Shown here piece by piece: positions 38,579-48,282 of a stretch of 64,000 nucleotides of DNA. Made by a program: the position numbers and the translations under genes. How positions within the stretch are numbered: position 1 is the first letter of the stretch; each line of letters opens with the position of its first letter. The DNA is from Chloroflexota bacterium (GTDB lineage: Bacteria; Chloroflexota; Anaerolineae; Aggregatilineales; Phototrophicaceae): NCBI GenBank assembly GCA_013388745.1, contig JACAER010000017.1, forward strand, positions 62,001 to 126,000. Reading direction: 5' to 3'. The notes under the pieces were generated by a model, which saw only the letters and a list, made by a program, of their open reading frames with translations, was not told the origin of the DNA and did not search any database.

Positions 38579-41065
38579 ATGGCAAATATTGGAACTGTTC
38601 AGCAGGTGAACATCGAACAGGAAATGCGCGATGCTTACCTGGATTATGCAATGAGTGTGATCGTGGCGCGCGCCCTGCCCGACGCGCGCGACGGTCTGAA
38701 GCCCGTACACCGGCGCATTCTTTTCGCCATGTACGACATGGGCGTGCGCGCCAACACCCCCTACAAAAAGAGCGCGCGTATTGTCGGTGAGGTGTTGGGC
38801 AAATATCACCCGCACGGCGACGCCGCCGTATACGAGACGATGGTACGGCTGGCGCAGGACTTCTCCATGCGTTACATGCTGGTCGCTGGCCAGGGCAACT
38901 TCGGCAGCCTCGACGGCGACAGCGCCGCTGCGATGCGCTATACCGAAGCGCGGATGGCGCAAATTGGCGAAGAACTGCTGTCCGATATTGATCGCGACAC
39001 GGTCGATTTTACCGAGAACTTCGACGGCAGCTTGACTGAACCCGCTGTCCTGCCGGCCAGCATCCCGAATCTGCTCATCAACGGCGCCTCTGGCATTGCT
39101 GTCGGCATGTCTACCAACATCCCGCCGCATAATCTCGGCGAAGTCTGCGACGCCCTGGCCTACATGCTCAAAAATTGGGAACGGCTAGACGACGTGGATG
39201 TGCGCGACCTGATGCAGTTCATCAAAGGCCCCGATTTTCCGACAGGCGGCCTGGTCTATCGCCACGTGGACGCGCTGGAGCATGAAGACGACTCGCTGGT
39301 GGCGGCCTACGCCACCGGACGCGGCAAAATCATTATGCGCGCCAAAGTGCATATCGAAGACATGGGGCGCGGCAAATCGCGCATCATCGTCAGCGAACTG
39401 CCCTATCAAACCAACAAATCCTCGCTCATTGAACGCATTGCAAACCTGGTGCGGGAAGGGCGGCTGGAAGGCATCGCCGACCTGCGCGACGAATCTGACC
39501 GGCAGGGCGTGCGTCTGGTCATCGAATTACAGCGCGGCGCAGAACCCACGCCGGTCGTCGCCAACCTGTTTAAACTCACCCCGCTGCAAGAAACCTTCAG
39601 CATCATCATGCTGGCGCTGGTCGATGGCGAACCGCGTTTCCTGACGCTTAAACAGGCGCTCAAAGTCTATCTCGATCATCGTCAGGATGTCGTGCGCCGC
39701 CGCAGCGAATATGATCTGGCGCGCGCTCGCGAACGCGCCCACATTCTACAGGGCTTGCTGGCCGCCCTCGACAAGCTCGACGCCGTCATTACGATCATTC
39801 GCGGCTCGCGCACAGCAGAAAGCGCGCGCGACAACCTGCGCAAAGCACTCTCGATCAGCGAGATTCAGGCACAGGCCATTCTAGACATGCAATTGCGCCG
39901 CCTGGCCGCGCTGGAACGCCAGAAAATCAAAGAGGAATTTGATGAAAAAATGGCGCAGATCAGCTACCTTGAAGGGCTGTTGGGCAGCGCTGCCCAAATG
40001 CGCGAGGTTGTCGGCGAAGAACTGAATGTTATCAAGCAGTCCTACAACGACCCGCGCCGCACAATCATCGTCGGCGACACCGCCACGCAGATCACCACAC
40101 AGTCGCTGCTGATTCCAGCGGAAAACACCTGGGTGACACTGACGGTCAAAGGCAAACTTGGACGCAGCTTTATCGACGCGCCGCCACAGGTCACCACCAA
40201 AATGGACGAGCCGCCACGTTTGATCGCGCACGCCACCACCGCCCAGGTGCTGCACCTCTTCACGACAGACGGCCAATGCGCGACGATTCCCGTCCAGCAG
40301 CTTCCACAGATCAACGAGCCAGGCGCGGGTGTGCCGTTTAATTCGCTGTGCGGGTTGAGCGAAAAAGCGTCCCTGTGTGCTATGCTGTGCCTGCCGAATG
40401 ATGCCCAAACTGGATTCTTGTTCCTCGCCACCGAAAACGGCGAGGTCAAACGCCTGCGGCTGGAAGACTTGCCCGGCATGACCGCCAACGTATTCACCGT
40501 GATGGATGTCGAAGACTCCGATCGGCTGGGATGGGTGTTCCCCACATCGGGCGAAGAAGAAGTGCTGCTGGTGAGCAAACAGGCGCAGGCCATTCGCTTC
40601 AAAGAAAGCGACGTGCGTCCCACCGGATTGCCCGCAGGCGGTATGCGCGGCATTAAGCTGGGCGAGCAGAACGACAAGGTGATCGGCGCAGCGCTGGCCA
40701 CCGCCAACAATAACGGCGCCTCACCGAAAGTGGTCTGGGTCATCACCGAAGACGGTATCGCCAAAAGCGCGCCGCTGGAAGAATACCCTTTGCAGGGACG
40801 CGCAGGCAGCGGTGTGATCACGATGAAACTACCACCGGGCAGCCGCGGGTTGGCGGCGGCCACTGTCGGCGCATTAGGGGATACCCTGCTGGTTATCAGC
40901 GATAAAGGGCGCGCCTGGCCAATGAAATTCAGCAAAGCGCCGCAAACCAAGCGCGCGGGCAAGGGTGACTTTATCTTATCGGTTCCCAGCAAAGAGCGCG
41001 TCAGTGCTGTCGCAACGCATCAGCCGCAGTATGCGCCCGTCGAACCGATGCCATCGGGCGAATAG
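38579..41065 (+). CDS. gyrA: DNA gyrase/topoisomerase subunit A
   Basis: The 828-residue type IIA topoisomerase A subunit has its catalytic tyrosine at Y121 in MRYTEARM. The quinolone region reads [11 protein letters not shown], with Ala at the Ser83 position and Glu at the Asp87 position of E. coli. The C-terminal beta-pinwheel (about 510-810) is present. The GyrA-box position reads QGRAGSG rather than QRRGGKG. gyrA is favoured over parC by the full pinwheel and single-gene context, but the weak box leaves some doubt. AAAGG precedes the ATG. gyrB is not adjacent. It ends nine bases from the convergent regulator. Confidence 0.93.
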   Translation: MANIGTVQQVNIEQEMRDAYLDYAMSVIVARALPDARDGLKPVHRRILFAMYDMGVRANTPYKKSARIVGEVLGKYHPHGDAAVYETMVRLAQDFSMRYMLVAGQGNFGSLDGDSAAAMRYTEARMAQIGEELLSDIDRDTVDFTENFDGSLTEPAVLPASIPNLLINGASGIAVGMSTNIPPHNLGEVCDALAYMLKNWERLDDVDVRDLMQFIKGPDFPTGGLVYRHVDALEHEDDSLVAAYATGRGKIIMRAKVHIEDMGRGKSRIIVSELPYQTNKSSLIERIANLVREGRLEGIADLRDESDRQGVRLVIELQRGAEPTPVVANLFKLTPLQETFSIIMLALVDGEPRFLTLKQALKVYLDHRQDVVRRRSEYDLARARERAHILQGLLAALDKLDAVITIIRGSRTAESARDNLRKALSISEIQAQAILDMQLRRLAALERQKIKEEFDEKMAQISYLEGLLGSAAQMREVVGEELNVIKQSYNDPRRTIIVGDTATQITTQSLLIPAENTWVTLTVKGKLGRSFIDAPPQVTTKMDEPPRLIAHATTAQVLHLFTTDGQCATIPVQQLPQINEPGAGVPFNSLCGLSEKASLCAMLCLPNDAQTGFLFLATENGEVKRLRLEDLPGMTANVFTVMDVEDSDRLGWVFPTSGEEEVLLVSKQAQAIRFKESDVRPTGLPAGGMRGIKLGEQNDKVIGAALATANNNGASPKVVWVITEDGIAKSAPLEEYPLQGRAGSGVITMKLPPGSRGLAAATVGALGDTLLVISDKGRAWPMKFSKAPQTKRAGKGDFILSVPSKERVSAVATHQPQYAPVEPMPSGE

Positions 41066-41074
41066 AAGCAGACA

Positions 41075-42274
41075 TCAGGCATACCCCGCGTCTACTTCAC
41101 GCCGGATTTCCGCTGCCAGTTCTTGCACAAAAGCCGCCGGCTGCATATTGAGCGCGTTTACCAGCGTCTCGCGCAAGCGTTCATAGACCAGCAGAGCGTC
41201 CGCGCGCAGTTGCAGTTCGCGGTATAAGCGCATGACGGCAGCCGCCAAATCCTCACGCTGGCGGTTGGTCATAATGGCCCGCAGATAAAGACCCAACGCC
41301 TCATGCGGCTTGCCACCCTGTTCATAGAGCTTGGCGAGCGAAACAAGCGCTTCGCCATAAGTTTGCAGCAGTTCCTGCCGCCGCGCCTTCACCCAATCCA
41401 TCGTGATAGAGGTCAAAAACGGCCCTTTGTACAGGGCAACGGCTTGCCGCAGCGGCAGCAGCGCCTCTTCGGGGGAGAGCACTGCGCTGCGCTGCGCCAT
41501 CTCGTTAAAGGTGGCCGCGTCATAACTCAGTTCAATATTGGGGGAAATCCGATAAAATCCCGCCTGAAAAGTGGTTAAGTCGGTGCCCAGCACTTCGCTG
41601 ACTTTGCGCTTAGTTACGTGAAATACATTGGTGGCTTCGTGCGTGTTCAGTTTTGACCAAAATGTTTCAAAAATCTGATTGCGGGTCGCCATCCCCTGAT
41701 CAACCAAGTAAAAAAACAGCGCACGTGGCAGCACGCCGTCCCAATTGGTGATCGGCTGACCGTTGAGCAGCACGCCGCCGCTGCCAAAGGCGCGCACTTC
41801 TAACAACACCTGCGTAGTAGGCCGTTGAGCATAGTCCCAGAGCAGCAGTCCCGTCTCAGTCGGCAAAAACCGTGTCTGGCCGCGGAGTGTCTCGCTGCTG
41901 ATCACACACTGCGGAACTCGGCGTGTGATCACAAACACGCGCGCCGCGCCGACAGACACAGCCAACTGTGGCAAAAAAACATCAAACTCACTGCTGAGCA
42001 CCCGATCGCATTCGTCGAGCACAAGGGTATGCACGGTGTCAAGACGATTTTGCCCGGTTTGCTCGACTAACGCCGCCTGCAACTGGGTTTCCGCCTGGGC
42101 GTGCGCCAGACGGCTGCCCGTAAACCGAACATACACGACGGGTGCAAGCTGCAACAATTGCTCGATCAGTACATGCTGGTTCAGGTAATTTGGATGCAAA
42201 ATCACCAGTCGTGTAGCACCGTCCAGAGCTCCCAACTGCCTCAATGCGATTTGATGCGACAAATCAAGAAACAT
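41075..42274 (-). CDS. BTAD-family transcriptional regulator with degenerate ATPase-like N-terminus
   Basis: The 399-residue protein has three parts. Residues 1-150 resemble the core of a STAND/MalT-type ATPase with a Walker B-like LVLDECDR but no P-loop. Residues ~160-240 form a winged helix (VRAFGSGGVLLNG...HVTKRKVSEVLG). Residues ~250-395 form the helical bacterial transcriptional activator domain (EEALLPLRQAVALYKGPFL, LQTYGEALVSLAKLYEQ, VYERLRETLVNAL). Such SARP-like regulators activate nearby or dispersed genes. Missing ATP-binding residues suggest that control is by protein partners. Targets are unknown. Confidence 0.82.
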   Translation of the reverse strand: MFLDLSHQIALRQLGALDGATRLVILHPNYLNQHVLIEQLLQLAPVVYVRFTGSRLAHAQAETQLQAALVEQTGQNRLDTVHTLVLDECDRVLSSEFDVFLPQLAVSVGAARVFVITRRVPQCVISSETLRGQTRFLPTETGLLLWDYAQRPTTQVLLEVRAFGSGGVLLNGQPITNWDGVLPRALFFYLVDQGMATRNQIFETFWSKLNTHEATNVFHVTKRKVSEVLGTDLTTFQAGFYRISPNIELSYDAATFNEMAQRSAVLSPEEALLPLRQAVALYKGPFLTSITMDWVKARRQELLQTYGEALVSLAKLYEQGGKPHEALGLYLRAIMTNRQREDLAAAVMRLYRELQLRADALLVYERLRETLVNALNMQPAAFVQELAAEIRREVDAGYA

Positions 42275-42312
42275 CGCTCCCCCATTCTGCTGACGGCATA
42301 GTGCGCTATATA

Positions 42313-42341
42313 TTAATAGACACGAATTCGGTTATTGTCAA
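42313..42341 (-). promoter_or_regulatory. Promoter of the BTAD regulator (TTGACA-N17-TATTAA)
   Basis: On the minus strand TTGACA occupies 42341-42336 and TATTAA 42318-42313, with a 17-base spacer. The -10 lies 38 bases before the ATG at 42274. The surrounding 42275-42430 region is unusually AT-rich for this window. Confidence 0.65.
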
Positions 42342-42529
42342 TCTATTCTAATAATTACCATAACAGTTTTTGGTTAAGAGATCTCAACCCACATAATAAT
42401 ATGAGCCGTCGGACGCAGCTTACGGCGCAGCAGCGACGATAATGGAGTTGTTGGGAATGCCTGAGATGTTGTGGTTGCTATGTGGCAATAGCAGGGTTAT
42501 CGTCCTTGCCAGTAATGCTGCGGGAAGCG

Positions 42530-44746
42530 CTATTTTACGATATTGCGGCGGCGTGCCTCGACAACATTCGAGACACAAGAAATCTTGGCAAGAATGCGCG
42601 TCAACTGCTTGACATCGCCAATTTCCACCGTCACATGGAACACGGCGATGTCGTTGCGGGTATGAACGTTGACCGTAGACATATTCACTTTTTCATCAGC
42701 GATCACGGTACTGATGTCCCGCAGCAGCCCTTCGCGATCATAGGCGATCACTTCGACAGGCACAGAGTAACGCTGTTCTTTAGCGACATGTCCCCACGAC
42801 ACATCCAGCAGGCGTTCCGGTTCATTCAAGGACTGAAGCTGCACACAATCGCGGCGGTGTACGGTGACGCCGCGCCCGCGCGTCACGTATCCGATAATGG
42901 CGTCGCCCGGTGTCGGGTTGCAGCACTTGGCAAGGCCGACCATCAGCCCACCGGTGCCCATGATCTGCACACCCTGCGTGGAATCCAACACGGTGCCGGG
43001 CACCTTACTCTTGGGCTTGAGCAGTGCGCCGTTATCCAGTGCCTCTTGCTGGCGGCGCTGCTGTTCCGTTTCCAGCACGCGGTTGGCGATCTGCGCGCTG
43101 TTGATGTCGCCCGCGCCGACTGCCGCCAGAAAATCTTCTGTCTTGCTGTAACTGAAAAGCTGCGCCACCGACTCAAATGACATGCTTTCCAACAGCCCCA
43201 GCCGCCGCAGTTCGCGTTCCAGCGATTCGCGCCCCATCGCCACATGTTTTTCGCGGTTCTGCTTGCGGAACCAGTGGCGGATTTTCGCCAGTGCGCGCGC
43301 CGTCTTGACATAACCCAGATTGGGATTCAGCCAATCCATGCTGGGGCCGCCGCGTTTGTAGATCAGGATTTCGACCTGATCCCCTGTGCGCAGTTGGTAA
43401 TTGAGCGGCACCAGGCGGCCATGCACTTTTGCCCCGCGGCAGCGGTGGCCGATGTCGGTGTGGATGTGGTAGGCGAAATCAATCGGCGTCGCGCCCGAAG
43501 GCAGGTCGATAATGTCGCCTTTGGGGGTGAAGGCGTAGACACGATCCTGAAACACCTCCGATTTCATCGACTCAATGAACGTTTCGGGGTCTTCGACCTC
43601 CGGGCCAAACTCCATCAGGCGGCGCAAATAGTTCAGGCGGCGCTCAAAATTCTCGTCTTTGCCCTTGTGCCCCTCTTTGTAGCGCCAGTGCGCGGCGATA
43701 CCATATTCGGCGTGCTCGTGCATTTCCCATGTGCGAATCTGCACTTCGACCGTTTTGCCGTTGTTGTCCAGCACTGCTGTGTGCAGGCTCTGATAGAAAT
43801 TGTCTTTGGGCGCGGCGATATAGTCGTCGAACTCGCCAGGAATCGGGCGCCACAGGTTATGCACCTCGCCCAGCACAAGATAACACAGCGGAATCGTCGC
43901 CACAATCACACGCACAGCACGCACATCGTAAATCTGGTCGAGCGCAGCCTGCTTGCGTGACATTTTCTTGTAGATGCTGTAGATATGTTTCGGGCGTCCG
44001 GTGATGACGGCGTTGGTAATCAACGCTTCGTTCAATGCCTTGCGCAGCGAATCAATGATATCGTTCAGATAATCTTCGCGGTCAGCGCGGCGCTCATCCA
44101 GCGCGCTGGCGATCTGCTTATACGCTTCGGGGTCGAGATAGCGGAATGACAGGTCTTCCAATTCCCATTTGATCTGCCAGATGCCCAGACGATTGGCGAG
44201 CGGCGCGAAAATGTCCATCGTTTCCTGGGCGATGGCCTTCTGCTTATCGGGATTCATGTATCCGAGCGTGCGCATGTTATGCAGGCGATCCGCCAGTTTG
44301 ATCAGCACCACGCGCACATCGTCGCCCATCGTCAGCAGCATTTTACGGATGTATTCCAGTTCGCGATCTGCATTACGGCTGCGCGTGTTCTTTTCGACAT
44401 TGATCGGCAGTTTCTTCAGCTTGGTCACACCGGCCACCATGGACGACACGTTTTGCCCAAACTCCGCGCGCAGATCATCAATGGTGACGGGTGTATCTTC
44501 GACGATGTCATGCATCAAAGCCGCAGCAATGGCCTCCGCATCGAGGCGCATATCGGCCAAAATCTGGGCGACCGCAACACAGTGGATAAAATAGGGTTCT
44601 CCCGACTTGCGTACCTGCCCGGCGTGCGCCGTTTCGGCCTTATAGTAGGCGCGCTCGATTAACATGCGATCTCCCAGCGAAAGATCGGGGAAATTGGCGA
44701 GCAGCGATTGCAAATTGACCGGTGTCGAAGTCGTTGTAGAAACCAT
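42530..44746 (-). CDS. rel: Bifunctional (p)ppGpp synthetase/hydrolase
   Basis: The 738-residue Rel/SpoT protein makes and degrades the stringent alarmone. The hydrolase HD domain keeps H55, H79 and D80 (LMHDIVEDT) and KLADRLHNMRT. The synthetase part has GRPKHIYSIYKKM, YDVRAVRVIV and EVQIRTWEMHEHAEYG. It is followed by TGS (VYAFTPKGDIIDLPSGATPIDFAY), a helical domain, the CC motif AKCCNPTPGDAIIGYVTRGRGVTVHR and a C-terminal ACT domain. The ATG at 44746 is chosen over a GTG two codons earlier. Its upstream region is shared with the divergent moeA. Confidence 0.97.
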   Translation of the reverse strand: MVSTTTSTPVNLQSLLANFPDLSLGDRMLIERAYYKAETAHAGQVRKSGEPYFIHCVAVAQILADMRLDAEAIAAALMHDIVEDTPVTIDDLRAEFGQNVSSMVAGVTKLKKLPINVEKNTRSRNADRELEYIRKMLLTMGDDVRVVLIKLADRLHNMRTLGYMNPDKQKAIAQETMDIFAPLANRLGIWQIKWELEDLSFRYLDPEAYKQIASALDERRADREDYLNDIIDSLRKALNEALITNAVITGRPKHIYSIYKKMSRKQAALDQIYDVRAVRVIVATIPLCYLVLGEVHNLWRPIPGEFDDYIAAPKDNFYQSLHTAVLDNNGKTVEVQIRTWEMHEHAEYGIAAHWRYKEGHKGKDENFERRLNYLRRLMEFGPEVEDPETFIESMKSEVFQDRVYAFTPKGDIIDLPSGATPIDFAYHIHTDIGHRCRGAKVHGRLVPLNYQLRTGDQVEILIYKRGGPSMDWLNPNLGYVKTARALAKIRHWFRKQNREKHVAMGRESLERELRRLGLLESMSFESVAQLFSYSKTEDFLAAVGAGDINSAQIANRVLETEQQRRQQEALDNGALLKPKSKVPGTVLDSTQGVQIMGTGGLMVGLAKCCNPTPGDAIIGYVTRGRGVTVHRRDCVQLQSLNEPERLLDVSWGHVAKEQRYSVPVEVIAYDREGLLRDISTVIADEKVNMSTVNVHTRNDIAVFHVTVEIGDVKQLTRILAKISCVSNVVEARRRNIVK

Positions 44747-44865
44747 ACGCACAACCCAATGATTTGTGATGATTAACAGAATTTTACATCAAAATTGCGT
44801 TTCGGTTACAATTTGCTCTCGCATTTGTGATATGATTTACAAACCGCCTCGCGGCAGGTCAAACT

Positions 44866-46110
44866 ATGGCTGATTTACTGAACGTTGATACTGCGCTCGA
44901 ACAGATACTCGCGGGAATCGCCCCCTTAGACGCAGAGACGCTTGCGCTGCACAACGCGCTAGGGCGTGTCCTGGCCGCCGACATTGTCGCCGACGTGAAT
45001 ATCCCACCCTTCCCCAATTCCAGCATGGATGGTTATGCCGTGCGCGCGGCGGATGTGGCACAAGTGCCAACCGCTCTGCAATTGGTAATGGATATCCCGG
45101 CAGGCAGCGCCCCCGCCACGCCGCTGCTGGCGGGCCAGGCCGCGCGCATCATGACCGGCGCCCCCCTGCCCGCTGGTGCCGATGCGATCATCCCGGTGGA
45201 AAACACCGATACACGCTTCGTCCCCGGAGAAGAAAGCGCGCTGCCATCGCAGGTCACTGTGCTCAAAACGTCGAAAGCTGGCGATTATGTGCGCCCTGTT
45301 GGCGAAGATTTCCACGCCGGACACAGGCTGCTGGCGGCAGGGCGTGTGCTGCGTCCGCAGGACATCGGCGTTCTGGCGGCATTAGGGCGCGCGCTCGTCC
45401 CCGTTATCCGTCAGCCGCGAATTGTCGTCTTGAGCAGCGGCGATGAGCTGTTGGACGCCCATGAGCCGCTGACGCCGGGCAAAATTCACGATGTCAACGG
45501 CTATACCCTGGCGGCGTCTGTTGCCCAACTGGGCGCGATCCCGCTGCGGCTGCCGACGGCAAGCGACATGCTGGAAGCAATACGCGCCCTGTTCCACGCG
45601 GCGCTGGCGCAGCAGCCTAACGCCATTATCAGTTCGGCGGGGGTTTCTGTCGGGTCATTTGATCTGGTGCGCACGGTGTTAGCCGAGCTTGGGCAGGTGA
45701 ATTTCTGGAAAATCAATCTGCGTCCGGGCAAACCACTGGCTTTCGGGATGCTGCAAGGCGTTCCATTTTTCGGGCTGCCGGGCAATCCGGTTTCGGCGCT
45801 GGTCACGTTTGATGTGTTGGTACGCCCGGCGCTGTTGAAAATGAGCGGCAAACCCGTGTCCACTCCTACTGCGCTGGCGGTGGTTGCCGAGCCGCTGCGC
45901 TCTGATGGACGACGCAGCTATTTGCGTGTTACACTGGAACGACAGGGAGAAAAATTGGTCGCGCGCAGCACCGGCACGCAGAGTTCGGGCGCGCTGATGT
46001 CGATGGTACGCGCCGATGGTTTGTTAATCATCCCCGAAGATATATACGAGGTCGCGGCGGGAACAGAACTTCGCGTGCGGCTGTTCAAAAGCCTTGAGGA
46101 AATCGTATGA
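44866..46110 (+). CDS. moeA: Molybdopterin molybdenumtransferase
   Basis: The 414-residue MoeA/Glp inserts molybdate into adenylylated molybdopterin. It shows the PPFPNSSMDGYAVRAAD motif, MTGAPLPAGADAIIPVE, the MogA-like domain with SSGDEL and DVNGYTLAA, SSAGVSVGSFD and LRPGKPLAFG, FGLPGNPVSAL, and a C-terminal beta domain. The length is normal. Its TGA overlaps the start of the VKOR gene (ATGA). It works with moaC and moaDE at 29110-30314. Confidence 0.96.
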   Translation: MADLLNVDTALEQILAGIAPLDAETLALHNALGRVLAADIVADVNIPPFPNSSMDGYAVRAADVAQVPTALQLVMDIPAGSAPATPLLAGQAARIMTGAPLPAGADAIIPVENTDTRFVPGEESALPSQVTVLKTSKAGDYVRPVGEDFHAGHRLLAAGRVLRPQDIGVLAALGRALVPVIRQPRIVVLSSGDELLDAHEPLTPGKIHDVNGYTLAASVAQLGAIPLRLPTASDMLEAIRALFHAALAQQPNAIISSAGVSVGSFDLVRTVLAELGQVNFWKINLRPGKPLAFGMLQGVPFFGLPGNPVSALVTFDVLVRPALLKMSGKPVSTPTALAVVAEPLRSDGRRSYLRVTLERQGEKLVARSTGTQSSGALMSMVRADGLLIIPEDIYEVAAGTELRVRLFKSLEEIV

Positions 46111-46592
46111 CTACTAAAAATACGACTGAACACAACCCTGTTGTGTTACAACCGCGTCTGAACCTGACACTGCGCGGTGTGAGCTTGTTTCTGGTCGCGA
46201 TCGGCATTGCCATCAGTGGTTATCTCAGCATCGTCAAATTGACCGATTCCAGCCAAATCTGCATCGAAACCGGCCCCTTCAACTGTGATGTGGTACAAAG
46301 CAGCGTATACGCCGAGTTTATGGGCATCCCGATCGCTTATCTGGGGCTGGCAACCTATCTAACGCTGGGCTTTTTGATCGCCTTCGAAAACCGTATCGGC
46401 TTGCTGAAGGACTATGGCGTTACGCTGACCTTCGGCATCGCGCTTTTCGCCTTCATGTATTCCATGTGGCTGGTGTATTTGCAGGTCTTCCGGTTGGAAG
46501 CGCTGTGCATGTGGTGTCTGGCGCACGAAATCGTGATGACACTGCTGTTTATCGTTACGGCGCTGCGCCTGCGCAAAGTGCTGACCGCTTAA
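46107..46592 (+). CDS. Vitamin K epoxide reductase (VKOR) family protein
   Basis: The 161-residue, four-helix membrane protein reoxidises a periplasmic disulfide-forming thioredoxin partner using quinone. Loop cysteines C52 and C60 (CIETGPFNCDVV) and the active-site C134-x-x-C137 (LCMWCLAHE) are present, as is the conserved serine of VQSS. Many bacterial VKORs are fused to a thioredoxin domain; this one is not, so DsbA or Trx must be encoded elsewhere. It is translationally coupled to moeA, which is an unusual pairing. A strong terminator follows ten bases downstream. Confidence 0.9.
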   Translation: MTTKNTTEHNPVVLQPRLNLTLRGVSLFLVAIGIAISGYLSIVKLTDSSQICIETGPFNCDVVQSSVYAEFMGIPIAYLGLATYLTLGFLIAFENRIGLLKDYGVTLTFGIALFAFMYSMWLVYLQVFRLEALCMWCLAHEIVMTLLFIVTALRLRKVLTA

Positions 46593-46601
46593 CACAACAG
46601 C

Positions 46602-46630
46602 AAAAAGGGCGCGGTTCGCCGTGCCCTTTT
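46602..46630. terminator. Bidirectional intrinsic terminator
   Basis: AAAAAGGGCGCGG-TTCG-CCGTGCCCTTTT forms a long stem with a TTCG tetraloop and A/T flanks on both sides. It serves moeA-VKOR on the plus strand and the S1 gene on the minus strand (its stop is at 46711). Confidence 0.85.
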
Positions 46631-46710
46631 GTCATTTACTTGCCTCAAAAACAGATAGAAACAGGCTGCGTTTGAGACAAACAAACGCCTGATTGTTCCT
46701 GAGCGCGTGG

Positions 46711-47409
46711 CTAGCGTTTGCCGTGCTGTTTGAGCGTGCGTTCGATAATGTCGTACTGCTCGTCGCGCTGACGGCGCCGTTTGTCGTCCTCGCGGCGTTT
46801 AGCGGCAACTGCGGCTTTGTCTGTACTGCCCATCGCACGCCGGAAGGCCAATTCCATCGCCGTCGGCGCTTTTTCGCCCTCTTCTTCTTCACGCGGGAGT
46901 TCGATCTTCTCCTGATACGCCTTGAGCGTCATGTCGATCTGGCGCTTCTTGCGGTTGATCTTCAACACGCGCCCGGTGACATCTTCGCCCACCTTGACCA
47001 CATCGCCGGGAGACTTGACATAACCATCGGCCAATTCCGAGACATGAATCATGGCCGGGCGTTCTGCGCCGATGTCCACAAACACGCCGAATTTTTCAAT
47101 GCGCGTCACTTTGCCGGTCAGGGTTTGCCCTTCTTGCAGATCATCCCAGGCCATCGTCGGCGGTTTGACCAGCGAAAGGGCCACGCGCCCGGCAGTCTGA
47201 TCGACTTTGAGAATATAGACGGTGACTTCTTCGCCCGTCTTGACCACATCTTCGACATTGCGCACATTGGGCTTGCCAAGCTGCGAGACATGCAGCAGCG
47301 CGTCTTGCCCGGTGCCAATATCCACGAACGCGCCGTAAAGCTCGATCTTTTTGATTTTGCCTTTGAGTTCCATGCCTACTTTCAATTCGGCATTCGATTC
47401 GGGGGTCAT
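46711..47409 (-). CDS. S1 RNA-binding domain protein (two S1 domains)
   Basis: The 232-residue protein has two tandem S1 OB-fold domains. The first (about 10-78) contains GMELKGKIKKIELYGAFVDIG and ALLHVSQLG. The second (about 92-160) contains GKVTRIEKFGVFVDIG and AMIHVSELADGYV. A highly charged C-terminal tail (EREEEEGEK then Arg/Lys-rich) follows. Such short double-S1 proteins resemble fragments of ribosomal protein S1 and probably bind mRNA or ribosomes; this is not full-length RpsA. The ATG at 47409 is preferred over one four codons earlier on ribosome-site spacing. Confidence 0.86.
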   Translation of the reverse strand: MTPESNAELKVGMELKGKIKKIELYGAFVDIGTGQDALLHVSQLGKPNVRNVEDVVKTGEEVTVYILKVDQTAGRVALSLVKPPTMAWDDLQEGQTLTGKVTRIEKFGVFVDIGAERPAMIHVSELADGYVKSPGDVVKVGEDVTGRVLKINRKKRQIDMTLKAYQEKIELPREEEEGEKAPTAMELAFRRAMGSTDKAAVAAKRREDDKRRRQRDEQYDIIERTLKQHGKR

Positions 47410-47505
47410 GGTGCAGAACATCCTTCCATTACTTTGCCTGATTGTAACTGCCGCGCGGCCTGCGACGACAGGGATTCACTAACATGGACACGCCAGCGCA
47501 GGGCG

Positions 47506-48195
47506 CTACGAGCCAGGCGTGGGGGTCAGCGTCATGATGGGCGTGACCTCAAATTCGCTATCGCTGTAGTAGCTGTAGGTTTGATAACCGTCCCAGGCCT
47601 GCAAATTATTGGTGTTGACGATCAACTCCATGTCGTCGGGCTTGAGATACGAGACGGCGATGACTTCGCTGGTGGCACTTAACGCGCCTTCGGCAGCGCC
47701 GGCGACAAAGGCATAGATAATCATCGGCACATCGGGATAGAGCAGCAGCAGTACGGACTGGTCGGCGGAAAACTCCGCACCGACCACCACATAAGCCGGT
47801 TCACCCCGGACTTCGAACAATGCAGCGAGCGTGATATCGGGCGCAAGCTGAATCTGGATGTAATCGAGCGTCTCGCCAGTGGTCGATACGGCCTGGCAGC
47901 AGGCACGCTCGCCGTCGATAGTGCGCCAGGTGGCCCCGACTGCCCCATCCTGCTCCTGAATTTGCAGGTCAGCAATACCGGTCTGATCTTCGATGATGGT
48001 GCGCGCATCACGCCACAGCGTTTCGCCTGGCGTCATACCGTTCCAGCAGGGCGCGGCACACGGTTCGCTCGTCAGCAAGCTGGTATCGCGCAGCATATTG
48101 GGATCACGCAGATTGGGAGGCGGCGCGCAGGATGCCAAAACAACCACAAGCAGAACAGCAGGCAGCAAACGCAGTTTAGTCACGAGAAATTTCAT
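47506..48195 (-). CDS. Hypothetical lipoprotein
   Basis: The 229-residue protein has a lipoprotein signal ending VVLASC. The mature part has several cysteines (CAAPCWNG near 47 and a CC pair near 99). It has no family I recognise, although the CAAPCWNGMTPGET stretch recurs in small Chloroflexota lipoproteins as I remember them. It probably sits on the outer face of the membrane. No clear ribosome binding site precedes the ATG at 48195, and the terminator of the upstream gene lies just before it. Confidence 0.6.
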   Translation of the reverse strand: MKFLVTKLRLLPAVLLVVVLASCAPPPNLRDPNMLRDTSLLTSEPCAAPCWNGMTPGETLWRDARTIIEDQTGIADLQIQEQDGAVGATWRTIDGERACCQAVSTTGETLDYIQIQLAPDITLAALFEVRGEPAYVVVGAEFSADQSVLLLLYPDVPMIIYAFVAGAAEGALSATSEVIAVSYLKPDDMELIVNTNNLQAWDGYQTYSYYSDSEFEVTPIMTLTPTPGS

Positions 48196-48214
48196 GGAGA
48201 AAAAAGAATGATAA

Positions 48215-48232
48215 GCCCGGTTTTCACCGGGC
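48215..48232 (-). terminator. Intrinsic terminator after the PPC-repeat gene
   Basis: On the minus strand GCCCGG-TGAAAA-CCGGGC is followed by TTATCATTCTTTTTT. It lies about 50 bases past the stop of the 48283-50385 gene. Confidence 0.7.
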
Positions 48233-48282
48233 ATCTTCGAACGTCAGGTTTATTGTAGCGTGTTTTGGCGTTAGTTCAACGG

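Noticed and set aside
38579-41065. parC (topoisomerase IV subunit A)
   Set aside because: The full-length C-terminal pinwheel and single A subunit in view fit gyrA better, although the weak GyrA box keeps the alternative open.
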